Part shown: positions 17,101-26,026 of the stretch, piece by piece
Layout: the number at the start of each line of letters is the position of its first letter
How positions within the stretch are numbered: position 1 is the stretch's first letter
NCBI GenBank assembly: GCA_022451925.1
Contig: JAKUNL010000006.1
Coordinates: 6,322 to 56,520 of the forward strand
Direction of reading: 5' to 3'
DNA: 50,199 bases
Source of the DNA: Dehalococcoidia bacterium
Lineage (GTDB): Bacteria; Chloroflexota; Dehalococcoidia; Lucifugimonadales; UBA3495
Translations under genes and position numbers: made by a program
The notes under the pieces: generated by a model
The model's database searches: none
What the model saw: only the letters and a program-made list of their open reading frames with translations
Told to the model about the DNA's origin: nothing

Positions 17101-17701
17101 TTCCACCGCGATGACTGAAACTTCCAGGAGCCTCTACCACCGCCTCATTGCGGTAACCCAGGTCCAGCCAGGTACTTAGGAGGGAGTTGATTCGGATCCG
17201 GTCTCCCTTCTTCCACAGGCTCAGTTCCCCTGTGACTGGAGATACCCCGGACATCAATTCTGGTGGCAAGGTATATAGCAAGGCAGAACCAATGGAGCTC
17301 ACAATTAAGGGCCGGGTGCCCGGTTCACTGTCGGTGAATTTGCCAGCATTTGCTAAGGCTGCAAGAGCTGTCAGGCGCTGGTTGCTGGTGTTGGAGTCCA
17401 CTGCGAGGCGTTCAAATGGCAACACCTCGGGCTCCGGTATCAGGTGGATGGGCTGTTCTTCACCCAGATAGGTGAGTAGCTGGTCGTGGAGGCGACGGGC
17501 GTCGTCAGGACGGGGGGTAATCACCAGAAGAGGTCCCCGTTGATGACACCACAATGATGCTAGGAAGGCAGACCGTGCTCCCTGGCGCACAGTAGCTGGG
17601 GTATCTCTACCAGGTTTGTCTCCTGTCTGGCCCGAGATTTCGATGCTTGCGCGGTGATCGGGATTGCGGTCCAGTAGCTCCAGTACTCCCTTTAGGGTCA
17701 T
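14138..17701 (-). CDS. mfd: Transcription-repair coupling factor Mfd
   Basis: A 1187-residue protein with the full Mfd domain order. UvrB-like domains fill the N-terminal third, and the RNA polymerase interaction domain lies around 500-570 ([16 protein letters not shown]). The RecG-like translocase follows with Walker [14 protein letters not shown], a DEEQ box in [16 protein letters not shown] and the TRG-type [18 protein letters not shown]. The C-terminal D7 domain ends the protein. Mfd binds RNA polymerase stalled at DNA damage, pushes it off with ATP and recruits UvrA, so the lesion on the transcribed strand is repaired first. The ATG has no clear Shine-Dalgarno. The gene is divergent from proB; the shared 238-base spacer holds a hairpin and a promoter. 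Confidence 0.98.
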   Translation of the reverse strand: MTLKGVLELLDRNPDHRASIEISGQTGDKPGRDTPATVRQGARSAFLASLWCHQRGPLLVITPRPDDARRLHDQLLTYLGEEQPIHLIPEPEVLPFERLAVDSNTSNQRLTALAALANAGKFTDSEPGTRPLIVSSIGSALLYTLPPELMSGVSPVTGELSLWKKGDRIRINSLLSTWLDLGYRNEAVVEAPGSFSHRGGILDIYPTGSEWPLRIELWDDEIDTIRYFDPVSQRSIRPADEVRLAPAREQLPGLASQEMIARKIDALDYTRCGEEVRDRMLQELEQLESAPNPETLSFYNGLVNQSILIEYVGTNGLVVLERSGQVEAEALELEERFSRMREAREERGELPINFPSPHMNWENFSIHLSGVPQMQLQTWVGDDDKIFKMSTQYYGKLEDLVTDTHQYQATNTAVVAVTQHQGRVAEILEQKGIGVTQAETLDSPPSPGQVFLIPGSLREGWTVDLPDDSKGPSSLVLLTDSELFGTVKEQRYTRRRKAEHGPEVVLADLVPGAHVVHIDHGVARFAGTTRLGDDEDEKEYLILEYAENDKLYVPTDHLDRVTAFVGAQDQPPSLTRLSTAEWARVKSRVKGATREMAEELLRINAARALAEGHEHGSDTAWQRELEDSFPFVETPDQASAIVDVKNDMETTRPMDRLICGDVGYGKTEIALRAAFKSVNDGMQVAMLVPTTVLAQQHYATFSERLSPFPVKVEVLSRFRTPKEQQAVIEGLEDGSVDIVIGTHRLLQKDVKFKDLGLAVVDEEQRFGVSHKERLKQLRQQVDVLTLSATPIPRTLNMALAGIRDLSTMDSPPEARLPVKTFVSEYSEDVIKEAILREMERGGQVFYLHNRVRTIHQAAAEIKKIVPQARVMVGHGQMAESELEDVMMNFGNGDADVLVCTTIIESGLDMPNVNTLILERADRFGLAQLYQLRGRVGRSEHRAYAYLLAPRGRRITEAAEHRLQAILEASELGAGFRIAMRDLEIRGAGNILGASQSGHIQEVGLDLYTQLLNEAVRELDEEVGNSDPDAPPAEMPRVELPMNARIPEDYIDHLPTRLAVYQRLAKMDDSDYIPEIRDELRDRFGPLPEEVENLLTLAALRALAADVGVESIVQGNDAIVLALKTPVGGARIPLQKALGPSIQVGNTQMQMPLRRLGDEWLSRLTRILERFLAFQENLRQMAASSPTD

Positions 17702-17753
17702 TGTTGGTTAAAGACTCCGTCAAACGGATAAAATAACAAATCACACGCCGGAA

Positions 17754-17781
17754 AAGGGGCTGGTGACAAAGCCAGCCCCTT
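17754..17781. other. GC-rich hairpin in the mfd leader region
   Basis: AAGGGGCTGG (17754-17763) pairs perfectly with CCAGCCCCTT (17772-17781) around an eight-base loop. On the minus strand it is followed by TTTTCC and lies about 55 bases before the mfd start; on the plus strand a looser T-rich tail follows. It looks like a terminator but sits between divergent genes, so it may attenuate mfd or end a short transcript. A pure terminator role is not established. Confidence 0.55.
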
Positions 17782-17861
17782 CTCTACTATTTTAGAACCT
17801 GTAGACGCCTGTTACAAGTTCAAATCGACTGTGGGTAACTCTCGGCGGCTATAGGTGTGCG

Positions 17862-17870
17862 TGCTATAAT
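17862..17870 (+). promoter_or_regulatory. Extended -10 promoter for proBA
   Basis: TGC followed by a perfect TATAAT (17865-17870) gives an extended -10 element, which can work with a weak -35. Transcription would start near 17877, about 60 bases before the proB start codon. Confidence 0.6.
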
Positions 17871-17939
17871 ATCCATGGTTTCAATAGACCCTACTCTGAC
17901 TTCATTTTCACCCAAATTCAATCCTAAATAACCCATAAT

Positions 17940-19127
17940 ATGGCCAGAGCAAGTCAAGACAATCAGCAGATTATCAACTCAGATTCCTCAGACACCGATC
18001 TTAGTTCCAGCAACCTCCGTTATCGCCGGATCGTGATCAAAGCCGGTACCGGTGCCCTGACTAACGAGGCCGGTTTGGACTCGGAGACTATGTCTGATTT
18101 GGTCCGTCAGCTCTGTCAGATTCGAGACGTCGACGGAGAAGTCCTGTTAGTAACGTCGGGCGCTATAGCAGCGGGACGGTCAGCTCTGGGTGTCGGAATC
18201 GGGGAAGCAGGGACCGATATTTCCTCTCGACAGGTTTTCGCTGCGGTGGGACAAACACGCTTGATGCACACTTATCAGGAGATATTTGCCACCCACGACG
18301 CTCAAACAGCCCAAATTCTGCTGACCATCTCTGACCTGTCTAACCGACAGTCGTATTTGAATGTGGGCAACACCCTGCAGCGGTTGTTGGAACTAAGAGT
18401 GGTTCCCGTGGTAAACGAGAATGACGTGGTGGCCGTCGATGAGATTGGCGAGGTCTTTGGTGACAATGACCGCCTATCGGCCTTAGTCGCTAACCTGGTG
18501 GACGCTGACCTGTTGTTGATCTTGACAGACACAGAGGGTCTTTACTCGGCTGATCCTCGTACTAACTCGGATGCCACACTGATTACGGAAGTTGAAAAGG
18601 TAGACGCTGGTATTGAAAGCCTGGCCGGAGGAGACATGCACCCTTGGGCCAGAGGGGGCATGTCCACAAAACTGGAGGCCGCCAAACTTGTTACCGCATC
18701 CGGTATTCCAATGGTCATGTGTCATGGGCGGGAGAAAAATGTAGTTTTACGTGTTGTCAGAGGTGAGTCTGTGGGCACCCTGTTTAAACCTGCCAGCGGG
18801 AAGATGGAAGCCCGCAAACGGTGGATGCTCAGTGGTATATCTCAGCGGGGCCGTATAATTGTTGACCAAGGAGCCGCAGGGGCGCTGGTCAAGGACCACC
18901 GGAGCCTGCTGCCTGCCGGAATCCGGGACGTCGAAGGTGATTTCAACCGCGGTGAGTCCATCTATGTGGTGGATTCCAATGGCGTCAAGATAGCTTGCGG
19001 TATAGCCAATTATGATGCCAAGGACATTGGCAGAATCCAAGGTATGAACTCAGAATTGATTGAAGCGACCCTGGGTTATCACTACGGCCAGGAAGTGGTG
19101 CATCGTAATAATCTGGTTCTTCTGTAG
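17940..19127 (+). CDS. proB: Glutamate 5-kinase ProB
   Basis: A 395-residue enzyme that phosphorylates glutamate to gamma-glutamyl phosphate, the first step of proline synthesis. The amino-acid kinase domain runs from about 30 to 280, with RRIVIKAGTGALTNEAG at the nucleotide site, TSGAIAAGRSALG, the glutamate-binding region NENDVVAVDEIGEVFGDNDRLSALVA and TDTEGLYSADPR. A C-terminal PUA domain occupies about 300-380 (GRIIVDQGAAGALVKDHRSLLPAGI). The protein is somewhat longer than E. coli ProB because of a polar N-terminal extension of about 25 residues. No Shine-Dalgarno precedes the ATG at 17940, so an internal start near the kinase domain is possible. proA follows after 23 bases; the two form an operon, driven by the promoter at 17862-17870. 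Proline feedback control of ProB is known for the family. Confidence 0.96.
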   Translation: MARASQDNQQIINSDSSDTDLSSSNLRYRRIVIKAGTGALTNEAGLDSETMSDLVRQLCQIRDVDGEVLLVTSGAIAAGRSALGVGIGEAGTDISSRQVFAAVGQTRLMHTYQEIFATHDAQTAQILLTISDLSNRQSYLNVGNTLQRLLELRVVPVVNENDVVAVDEIGEVFGDNDRLSALVANLVDADLLLILTDTEGLYSADPRTNSDATLITEVEKVDAGIESLAGGDMHPWARGGMSTKLEAAKLVTASGIPMVMCHGREKNVVLRVVRGESVGTLFKPASGKMEARKRWMLSGISQRGRIIVDQGAAGALVKDHRSLLPAGIRDVEGDFNRGESIYVVDSNGVKIACGIANYDAKDIGRIQGMNSELIEATLGYHYGQEVVHRNNLVLL

Positions 19128-19150
19128 GGCGTTGATAAAAGGCATTAATC

Positions 19151-20428
19151 ATGATGAACAAGACTGCTGAGGACATAAAAGCGCTAGGTAAATTGTCCCG
19201 ACAAGCTTCACGGAAGCTGGCCCGGCTATCTACCGATGATAAGAACCATGTGCTGATTAACTTGTCCGGATTCCTTCGTACAGAACAGGAAGCCGTTCTG
19301 TTGGCTAACCAAGAGGATTATCAAGAAGCTAAGGCTGAGGGTTTGGACGAATCGCTCTTGGACCGGCTTCTTCTGACTAGTGACCGTCTTGAGGGTATGG
19401 CTGACGAGATTCAAAGGGTTTCTGAACTACCGGATCCCATTGGCGAAGTCATTGAGACATCGTCCCTGCCCAACGGGCTGGTCACTAGTCGCAGGCGAGT
19501 GCCTCTAGGTGTGGTCGGCAGTATCTACGAAGCTAGGCCAAACGTCACCGTCGACATATTTGGTCTGTGTCTCAAGGCGGGAAATGCATGCATATTGCGG
19601 GGCGGCAAAGAGACGATCCGCTCCAACACTGCTCTTGTGGCCCTGATTAGAAAGGCCTTAATTGATGCTGGAGTCACAGAGGATGCGGTCCAGTTTGTTG
19701 ACAACCCTGACCGGAGTTTGGTGGACGCCATGCTCAAAATGGATGAATACATAGACCTGCTAGTCCCACGCGGGGGAGCCAGTCTGGTCAGATTTGTTGC
19801 TGAGAACGCTAATATGCCCGCCGTGACCGGGGGAATTGGAGTTTGCCATACCTATGTTGATAAGGCTGCAGACCTGGATATGGCGGTTGAGATTGTTCAC
19901 AACGCCAAAGTTCGGCGCCCATCCATATGTAATGCCTTGGATACAGTGCTGGTACATGCGGATATAGCAGCGGCAGGCCTACCTTTGATGGCCAAAGAAC
20001 TGACCGGGTCCGGAGTCGAATTGCATTGTGACAACAGAGCCCTCAGTATATTACGATTGGAAGCACTAGGTTCAGCGTTACCGGCCACCGAAGATGACTG
20101 GGGTAGGGAGTTTCTTTCTCTGATTGCAGCCGTGAAGGTTGTGGATTCCCTGGAAGAGGCCTTGGGACACATAGATACATACGGTTCCGGACATTCCGAG
20201 GCCATTATCACCGAAGATGACGCAGCCGCTACTAGGTTCCTGGATGAGGTCGACGCTGCGGCGGTCTACGTGAATGCTAGCACCCAGTTCACCGATGGCG
20301 GCCAATTTGGGCTAGGGGCTGAAGTCGGTATCAGTACCCAGAAGTTTCACGCTCGAGGCCCGATGGGGTTGAAGGAGCTAACTTCTTACAAATGGGTGAT
20401 AGTCGGTAAGGGGCAGACCAGGCCCTAA
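19151..20428 (+). CDS. proA: Glutamate-5-semialdehyde dehydrogenase ProA
   Basis: A 425-residue NADPH-dependent aldehyde dehydrogenase-family enzyme that reduces gamma-glutamyl phosphate to glutamate semialdehyde, the second step of proline synthesis. Family landmarks are RRVPLGVVGSIYEARPNVTVD, LKAGNACILRGGKE, LLVPRGGASLVRFV, the catalytic Cys in RRPSICNALDTVLVH, NASTQFTDGGQFGLGAEVGIST and the C-terminal ARGPMGLKELTSYKW. The length is normal for the family. The start is the first of two ATGs one codon either side of 19151-19156, with AAAAGG about 10 bases upstream. It is co-transcribed with proB, and the labile acyl phosphate is likely passed between the two enzymes. Confidence 0.97.
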   Translation: MMNKTAEDIKALGKLSRQASRKLARLSTDDKNHVLINLSGFLRTEQEAVLLANQEDYQEAKAEGLDESLLDRLLLTSDRLEGMADEIQRVSELPDPIGEVIETSSLPNGLVTSRRRVPLGVVGSIYEARPNVTVDIFGLCLKAGNACILRGGKETIRSNTALVALIRKALIDAGVTEDAVQFVDNPDRSLVDAMLKMDEYIDLLVPRGGASLVRFVAENANMPAVTGGIGVCHTYVDKAADLDMAVEIVHNAKVRRPSICNALDTVLVHADIAAAGLPLMAKELTGSGVELHCDNRALSILRLEALGSALPATEDDWGREFLSLIAAVKVVDSLEEALGHIDTYGSGHSEAIITEDDAAATRFLDEVDAAAVYVNASTQFTDGGQFGLGAEVGISTQKFHARGPMGLKELTSYKWVIVGKGQTRP

Positions 20429-20490
20429 CAGCGGTCGGGTATTTTGGTAGGGTGAGGCCGATCTGGTATCGTCCAACCGATCAATGGCGA

Positions 20491-20499
20491 TGCTATACT
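20491..20499 (+). promoter_or_regulatory. Extended -10 promoter before the amidohydrolase operon
   Basis: TGC followed by TATACT (20494-20499), close in form to the proBA promoter. It would start transcription near 20506, about 35 bases before the TTG start of the amidohydrolase gene. The -35 region is weak. Confidence 0.5.
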
Positions 20500-20542
20500 C
20501 GACACCCACTCGTTATTTTTTGATGATTGTACAGATTTAGTC

Positions 20543-21382
20543 TTGATAATAGACTCTCACTGCCATATCCTACCGCCGTCTTTTAAAGATCGCAGGGCGG
20601 AGATTGCCCAGCGCGATGCCACATTTTCCGAGCTGCTTTCAGACTCCACCGCTCGTATGGCGTCCGTTGAAGACTTGCTTGTCGCCATGGATAATGGCGG
20701 TATAGACCGAGCTGTGGTGATGGGCATGGGGTGGACCGACTTCGAGATTGCCCGTGAGGTCAACGACTACATCATCCAGGCGGTGTCAGACCACCCAGAT
20801 AGGTTATCTGGTCTTTGCTCGGTGAATCCGGTCTGGGGTGAGGTTGCCTACTCGGAAGGAAAACGTTGCCTGTCTGCTGGATTAGTAGGGATAGGCGAGC
20901 TTCATGCTGATACTCAGGGGTTTGACATAACTGATGTGGAGGTCATGGCCCCGGTAATGGAGTTAGCCCGCTCCGAGCATATGCCTGTGTTGGTTCACTC
21001 GTCTGAACCTGTAGGACACAGGTACCCCGGCAAGGGAACTACGACTCCAGATAAGCTCTACCGCTTCATTCAGAACTACCCTGGAAATGCCATTATCTGT
21101 GCTCATTGGGGTGGCGGTCTTCCGTTCTACACCCTTATGCCTGAGGTCAAAGAGGCTCTTAAAAGCGTTTATTTTGACTCTGCTGCCTCTCCTTTTCTCT
21201 ACCGTCCGGAAGTTTTTTCTGCGGTTTCAGACCTGGCTTGGGCTGGTAAGGTCATGTTTGCTAGCGACTTCCCGCTGATGGAAATCTCCCGTCCTTTGGA
21301 GCAGGTAAAGGGTGCGGGCCTTGCACCAGAAGCCGAAACCGCACTACTCTTCGGAAATGCTGCCAAGCTGTTCGGACTGTGA
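20543..21382 (+). CDS. Amidohydrolase family protein (ACMSD/TIM-barrel type)
   Basis: A 279-residue metal-dependent hydrolase or decarboxylase of the amidohydrolase-2 group. The N-terminal H-x-H metal motif is in IIDSHCHILPP, later His ligands are probably in VLVHSSEP and IICAHWGGGLPFY, and the final Asp is in VMFASDFPLM. Such enzymes hydrolyse lactones or amides, or decarboxylate aromatic acids; the substrate is open. The start is TTG at 20543, chosen because MIIDSHCH places the metal motif at the usual distance from the N-terminus; no Shine-Dalgarno is obvious. The last codons overlap the next gene by four bases (GTGA), so the two are probably translationally coupled. Confidence 0.87.
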   Translation: MIIDSHCHILPPSFKDRRAEIAQRDATFSELLSDSTARMASVEDLLVAMDNGGIDRAVVMGMGWTDFEIAREVNDYIIQAVSDHPDRLSGLCSVNPVWGEVAYSEGKRCLSAGLVGIGELHADTQGFDITDVEVMAPVMELARSEHMPVLVHSSEPVGHRYPGKGTTTPDKLYRFIQNYPGNAIICAHWGGGLPFYTLMPEVKEALKSVYFDSAASPFLYRPEVFSAVSDLAWAGKVMFASDFPLMEISRPLEQVKGAGLAPEAETALLFGNAAKLFGL

Positions 21383-21939
21383 GTGATCACAATACCTTGG
21401 TCTGCGACTGGATAACCCTGCCGGACCACCTGAAGGAGGGGCTCGATTTGGTCTTTGTGGGATTGAATCCGTCCTTTTACTCAGCTGAAGTGGGTCATTA
21501 TTTCGCGAACCCGCGGAATCGTTTCTGGCCAGCGTTTAATCTTTCAAAGTTGGTGGAGAGGCACGTCACCGCTGATGAAGATGCCACCCTGCTGGACGAT
21601 GGTATCGGTTTTACCGACGTGGTCAAGCGGCCCACGCCAATGGGCTCAGGACTACGGGCTGCAGATTTCAGAAAGTGGGCACCGGTGCTCAAAGATAAAA
21701 TATTGCAAAACGCTCCCAAACTAGTCTGTTTCCATGGGCTCATGGCATACAAGGCCTATCTCCAGTATGGGGAAGGAGTAAAAGAGAAACCGGAGTTGGG
21801 CCTGCAAGGACGCATGATTTGCTCCTCTTCAGTGTTCGTTGTGCCAAATCCTAGTCCGGCCAATGCCAAGTATTCTTTGAACGACCTGGCAGAGTGGTAT
21901 GGAAGGCTTAGGGAGGCGAAAAAAAGTGATCCGGACTAG
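21379..21939 (+). CDS. mug: Mismatch-specific uracil/thymine-DNA glycosylase (Mug family)
   Basis: A 186-residue DNA repair enzyme that removes uracil, or thymine and ethenocytosine, from mispairs with guanine. The catalytic N-terminal motif VFVGLNPSFYSAEVGHYFANPRNRFWPAFN matches Mug (G-x-N-P followed by the FxxPxNRFWPA block), and the second conserved motif is VVPNPSPANAKYS near the C-terminus. The length fits the family (about 165-190). The start is GTG at 21379, overlapping the stop of the amidohydrolase gene. The gene itself overlaps thpR by 14 bases. It forms a compact nucleic-acid-maintenance run with thpR and alkA. Confidence 0.93.
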   Translation: MSDHNTLVCDWITLPDHLKEGLDLVFVGLNPSFYSAEVGHYFANPRNRFWPAFNLSKLVERHVTADEDATLLDDGIGFTDVVKRPTPMGSGLRAADFRKWAPVLKDKILQNAPKLVCFHGLMAYKAYLQYGEGVKEKPELGLQGRMICSSSVFVVPNPSPANAKYSLNDLAEWYGRLREAKKSDPD

Positions 21940-22525
21940 GCAAAAGCAGATTCGCTCCTTCGTTGCAATTCCGGTTCCACTAGATGGGATCCAGGCCCTT
22001 GAAGAAGCGGTTAGGCAATTTGATTCGGAGATTGGGCAAGATGTTCGCTGGGTTAGGCCTGAGGGTATTCATCTGACCCTGAAATTTATGGGCAATATCT
22101 CCGTTGATATGCTGGACAGGGTTCTTATGGCGTTGCCAGCAGTCACCGCAAGATTTAGTCCGTTAAAGCTCGAGATTGCCGGATTTGGAGCCTTTCCAAA
22201 TCTCTGTAATCCCAGGGTGTTATTGACGGGCGTAGAAGGTGATCTCGAAGGCCTGTCTAAGTTACAGTCTGCAGTGGATGACACGGTAGTCGATTTGGGT
22301 CTTCCCGAAGAGAAACGTTCCTTTTCGCCCCATTTGACGCTTGGTCGGGTACGCCGTGGAGTGCCGAATGGCCGTCTCCAGAAAATAGCTGAGGTTTTTG
22401 CAAAGCGTGAATCGTTAGCATTTCCTGCTTGGACCGCAGATACGGTTAATCTGCTGCGGACAGAGCTTGATCCGGCCGGTTCACGTCATTATCTGGTGGG
22501 CACTGCCAAGATTGGAGGAGGGTGA
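21926..22525 (+). CDS. thpR: RNA 2',3'-cyclic phosphodiesterase ThpR (LigT-like)
   Basis: A 199-residue two-His phosphodiesterase. The paired catalytic motifs are H-L-T at 49-51 (GIHLTLKFMG) and at 136-138 (SPHLTLGRVRR), in the order and spacing of the 2H family. The enzyme opens 2',3'-cyclic phosphates on RNA ends, and some members ligate tRNA halves in the reverse reaction. GTG at 21926 is chosen as start because GGGAGG (21911-21916) lies nine bases before it; an upstream start at 21899 would lengthen the overlap with mug. The stop overlaps the alkA start by one base, so coupled translation is likely. Confidence 0.93.
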   Translation: MIRTRQKQIRSFVAIPVPLDGIQALEEAVRQFDSEIGQDVRWVRPEGIHLTLKFMGNISVDMLDRVLMALPAVTARFSPLKLEIAGFGAFPNLCNPRVLLTGVEGDLEGLSKLQSAVDDTVVDLGLPEEKRSFSPHLTLGRVRRGVPNGRLQKIAEVFAKRESLAFPAWTADTVNLLRTELDPAGSRHYLVGTAKIGGG

Positions 22526-23448
22526 TGCCGACAGAGAGTTTGGCTACCTCCATTAATCCTGTTGCTCCATTTGACTTTGAACTGACTGCTGGATATCACA
22601 CTTATTTTCAAAGTCGATATGGCTCCGATAACATGGAAGACGGAGTTTACAGTAGATTACTTAATCTGGGTGACAAACTGGTTTTGGCCAAAGTGCATTC
22701 TATAGGGACAGTTGATGCCCCGGAATTGACCATGGAATTGCAGGGAGCTGTATTGGAGCCCGAGGACGTCGCCCTGGCAAAGGTTAGAATTTCTTGGCTA
22801 CTGGGGGCTGACCAGGACTTGGCGCCGTTCTATGGACTGACCCTTGGGGACAAGGCCATGAGCGGGTTAATCGAAAAACTTTACGGCCTGCATGTGCCAC
22901 ATACAGCCACCGTTTTCGAGGCGTTGGTGCTGGCGGTGTTGGGCCAGCAAATATCCACTGGTGTGGCCCGGATAATCCGTACACTCATGGTTGAGACATT
23001 TGGACACTGTGCCGAGTTTGGCGGAGAGACTTTTTATGCATTCCCTAAGCCAGAGGCAATCCGAGAGTCATCTCCTGCTGAACTCCACACCATGAAACTA
23101 ACTCAACGCAAATCAGAGTACATCCACGGTCTTGCCGTGACGGCTTTGGACCCCGCAGTTTGTCTTGAGTATATGGACGACTTGACTGACCAAGAGATTG
23201 TCAACAAGTTGACTGCTCTTCGCGGTGTTGGGCTCTGGACCGCTCAGTGGGCGCTTATTCGAGGCGTTGGCCGCCCAGACGCTCTGCCACTGGGAGACCT
23301 TGCTCTTAGACGAATCGTGTCACGTATGTTCTTTGGCGGAGAAGATGTGAACGACAGTCAGGTGGAAGAGATAGCCAGCCGTTGGTCACCCTATCGAACC
23401 TTTGCCACTGCCTATCTGTTCGGTGCCCTACGCTTGGGCGCAGGCTAA
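22525..23448 (+). CDS. alkA: DNA-3-methyladenine glycosylase II (AlkA-like)
   Basis: A 307-residue base-excision repair glycosylase for alkylated bases. An N-terminal AlkA-type domain (about 1-125) precedes the HhH-GPD domain, visible as VFEALVLAVLGQQISTGVARII, and then the helix-hairpin-helix LTALRGVGLWTAQWALIRGVGRPDALPLGDLALRR. The Asp in PLGDLALRR is the expected catalytic residue. The family cleaves the glycosidic bond of 3-methyladenine and similar lesions. ATG at 22525 is chosen over GTG at 22522 because the GGAGGAGG just upstream is better spaced for it. The first base of the ATG is the last base of the thpR stop. No 6-O-methylguanine methyltransferase or ada gene is adjacent. Confidence 0.93.
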   Translation: MPTESLATSINPVAPFDFELTAGYHTYFQSRYGSDNMEDGVYSRLLNLGDKLVLAKVHSIGTVDAPELTMELQGAVLEPEDVALAKVRISWLLGADQDLAPFYGLTLGDKAMSGLIEKLYGLHVPHTATVFEALVLAVLGQQISTGVARIIRTLMVETFGHCAEFGGETFYAFPKPEAIRESSPAELHTMKLTQRKSEYIHGLAVTALDPAVCLEYMDDLTDQEIVNKLTALRGVGLWTAQWALIRGVGRPDALPLGDLALRRIVSRMFFGGEDVNDSQVEEIASRWSPYRTFATAYLFGALRLGAG

Positions 23449-23477
23449 TCTATTAACCCCGCCTTTTGGAGCACGAA

Positions 23478-24479
23478 ATGTCATTTCTAGGAATCAGACT
23501 TGGGAACGAGGCCCAATTAAGTGCCGCCGATATCGAATCCCTGGGAGTGCTCGCCGAAGAACACGGCTATCGCGAGCTTTGGATGACTGAAGGCTCAGGG
23601 AGAGATTCGTTGACCCAGCTCACTGCCATTGCAATAGCAACTACGCGCATATGCTTGGGAACCGGGATATTGCCCATGTTCTCAAGGTCTCCGTTGGTTA
23701 CCGCCATGTCGTCTGCGGGGTTAGCGTCTGTTTCTAATGGTCGGTTCATACTTGGTCTCGGTGTGGGCAACCGTCCAGCAGTGGAAGACGGGCACGGATT
23801 GAGATTCGAGAAACCTATGGAACATCTTCGTGATTTGACCCGTATCGTGCGTGGTTTATTACAAGGTGAGAAAATATCCTACCAAGGCAAAGCTATTGCG
23901 GTAAGTGATGTTTCATTGGGCGATTCTGCCCCTAAAGATAGGTTGCCTATATATATTGCGGCTCTGGGCCCACGGATGCTGGAGATGGCGGGTGAGGTGG
24001 CCGATGGTGTCCTCCTCAGCTGGACCGCTGCTCATTATCTCAAAGAGGCGATAAAAATAGTTCAGGGTGGCGCAGTCAAAGTTGGGAGAGATCCTTCTGA
24101 GGTTGCTATATCGGGGTACCTCAGAGTCGCTGTGACTGACGATATTGCCGCTGGTCGAGCCAGCTTGCAGAGACAGATTGCCCGATACGCCAGCAGCACA
24201 CACTACCAAGATTTCTTCCGCAGCACCGGGTTTCAGGTCGAGATGGAGCATGCTCAACGGGGGAGAGACCACTCAGATAACCTGGCTATGGCGTCAGCTA
24301 TCGGAGAGTCGATGCAAGATGAAGTAGGTGTGGTTGGATCAGCTGAAGTTTGTCTGGCCAGAATTGAAGAATTGAGGGAGATGGGTCTGACAAAGCCCAT
24401 CATAGCACCGGTGCCGGTTGGAGGACTCAAAGAGTCCTACGAACGGACTATTAAAGCCTTGTCGCCGATCCTGAATTAA
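23478..24479 (+). CDS. LLM-class flavin-dependent oxidoreductase (luciferase-like)
   Basis: A 333-residue TIM-barrel oxidoreductase of the bacterial luciferase-like family, which uses reduced FMN or F420. Typical blocks are ESLGVLAEEHGYRELWMTEG, IAIATTRICLGTGILPMF, ASVSNGRFILGLGVGNRP, and ALGPRMLEMAGEVADGVLLSW near the middle. No partner flavin reductase is adjacent. ATG at 23478 is preferred over the upstream TTG at 23466 because GGAG (23468-23471) precedes it at good spacing. It follows alkA by 29 bases and precedes the phosphodiesterase-family gene by 15. Whether it works as a monooxygenase or an F420-dependent dehydrogenase cannot be told from sequence. Confidence 0.92.
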   Translation: MSFLGIRLGNEAQLSAADIESLGVLAEEHGYRELWMTEGSGRDSLTQLTAIAIATTRICLGTGILPMFSRSPLVTAMSSAGLASVSNGRFILGLGVGNRPAVEDGHGLRFEKPMEHLRDLTRIVRGLLQGEKISYQGKAIAVSDVSLGDSAPKDRLPIYIAALGPRMLEMAGEVADGVLLSWTAAHYLKEAIKIVQGGAVKVGRDPSEVAISGYLRVAVTDDIAAGRASLQRQIARYASSTHYQDFFRSTGFQVEMEHAQRGRDHSDNLAMASAIGESMQDEVGVVGSAEVCLARIEELREMGLTKPIIAPVPVGGLKESYERTIKALSPILN

Positions 24480-24494
24480 AGAAAGCGAGATGCC

Positions 24495-25934
24495 ATGTCC
24501 TCAGTATTGGTCTTTATATTCGATGGACTTCAACCTGCCCAGGTTAACCCTCGGTTGATGCCGAATCTAGCGGCATTTGCCTCTGAAGGAGTCACGTTTA
24601 CCAATCATCATTCGGTGTTCCCTTCTGTGACCAGGGTCAATGCATCTAGCATGGTCACAGGCATGGCCTCTGGGGGGCATGGACTGTCGGGTAACCGGTT
24701 GATGATCAGAGAATTTGACTCCGATAAGGCTATGCCGGCTATGGAACCGGAATTGGCACAGGTTGCCAGGTCGGGTGTTCCAGTACTGTTGGCTCCCACG
24801 CTAGGTCAGATACTTGCTGAGCACGGAAAAGAATATGTGGCCATTGGAGTTGGAACTAGCGGCAACATGTATCTTCATAACCCCACAGCTGAAGACTCAG
24901 GCGGCGCAACGATACACCCTACATTTGCTCTTCCTGCGGACTTGCATGAATCCCTGATCGACCGGTTTGGGCCCTGGCCGGAAGAAACCAAGCCCAACAC
25001 AATGAGGATGGCCCATGCAACCAGGATTATGACTGAGTATGTACTCCCTGAACGAGAACCCGCAGTTGCACTAATTTGGTCTTCCGAGCCGGATAAGTCC
25101 CAGCATGCTGCTGGAGTAGGTTCTCATCTCTCGGATACTTCTATCAGGGAGGCAGATGGTCAGTTCGGAGATATTTTGCAGTGGCTAAATGAATCGGGAC
25201 GGGCCGAAGACACCGATATTATTGTGGCGTCTGATCACGGATACTCGACTATTTCTGAAATTGCAGGCGTGGAAGCCTTGGTCCATGAGGCCGGGTTCGC
25301 CCTGGGTGGAGACGAAGGAGGTGTGGTTGTTGCCCAGAACGGAGGTGCGGCTCTTTTCTACACTCAACCGGGTGATTTGGACACTACCAAGCGGCTGGCC
25401 GCGTGGCTGATGTCCCAGCCTTGGTGTGGCACTATCACAGCGTCGGATGCGGTTCCCGGGATACCGGGAACGCTTCCAGCCTCTTTGGTTGGTAATGAGG
25501 GACCACGGGTGCCTGAACTGACCATGTCGTTTAAATGGGACTCTCTTACCAACGAAGCTGGCTACGCAGGGACTGCTTACTCTACCTATGGGGAGCCAGG
25601 CACTGGCCAGCACGGTTCAATGAGTAAACATGAAATGAATAATATACTTTTCGCTCGGGGCCCACGTTTCAAGTCCAATGTTAAATTGGACGCTCCTTCC
25701 GGAAACTATGATGTCACCCCTACGATTTTGAGGATTTTGGGCTTGTCCGGTGGTGAGGGTATGTACGGTAGAGTGCTAGAAGAAGCCCTTGAAGGTGCTC
25801 CTAGTGAGGTGGCTTGGACCGTAGAGATACACGAAGCTGAATACGATATGGGCGTTAAAACTTACAAGCAGCAAATCAAGATATCCACGGTGGGTACAAC
25901 TTCATACGTGGATGAAGGGAACAGCGTAGGTTAA
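24495..25934 (+). CDS. Type I phosphodiesterase/nucleotide pyrophosphatase family protein
   Basis: A 479-residue member of the alkaline phosphatase superfamily, which hydrolyses phosphate mono- or diesters at a two-zinc site. Metal and nucleophile regions are visible: VFIFDGLQP (Asp9), SVFPSVTRVNASSMVTG (Thr nucleophile region), SEPDKSQHAAG, IIVASDHGYSTI and GTGQHGSMSKHEMNNI. No signal peptide is seen, so it appears cytoplasmic, unlike many family members. It lies between a luciferase-like oxidoreductase and an FAD-dependent oxidoreductase on the same strand, with short gaps before it and 92 bases after it to the preferred downstream start. Phosphonate or nucleotide substrates are both possible. 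Confidence 0.88.
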   Translation: MSSVLVFIFDGLQPAQVNPRLMPNLAAFASEGVTFTNHHSVFPSVTRVNASSMVTGMASGGHGLSGNRLMIREFDSDKAMPAMEPELAQVARSGVPVLLAPTLGQILAEHGKEYVAIGVGTSGNMYLHNPTAEDSGGATIHPTFALPADLHESLIDRFGPWPEETKPNTMRMAHATRIMTEYVLPEREPAVALIWSSEPDKSQHAAGVGSHLSDTSIREADGQFGDILQWLNESGRAEDTDIIVASDHGYSTISEIAGVEALVHEAGFALGGDEGGVVVAQNGGAALFYTQPGDLDTTKRLAAWLMSQPWCGTITASDAVPGIPGTLPASLVGNEGPRVPELTMSFKWDSLTNEAGYAGTAYSTYGEPGTGQHGSMSKHEMNNILFARGPRFKSNVKLDAPSGNYDVTPTILRILGLSGGEGMYGRVLEEALEGAPSEVAWTVEIHEAEYDMGVKTYKQQIKISTVGTTSYVDEGNSVG

Positions 25935-26026
25935 GGACTTTTTAGAAGTAAATATCAGGACGAACCCTGATATATTGGCCACGTAATTTGATTTCGGATC
26001 ATTTTTCAGACCATTTGAGGATGCAA

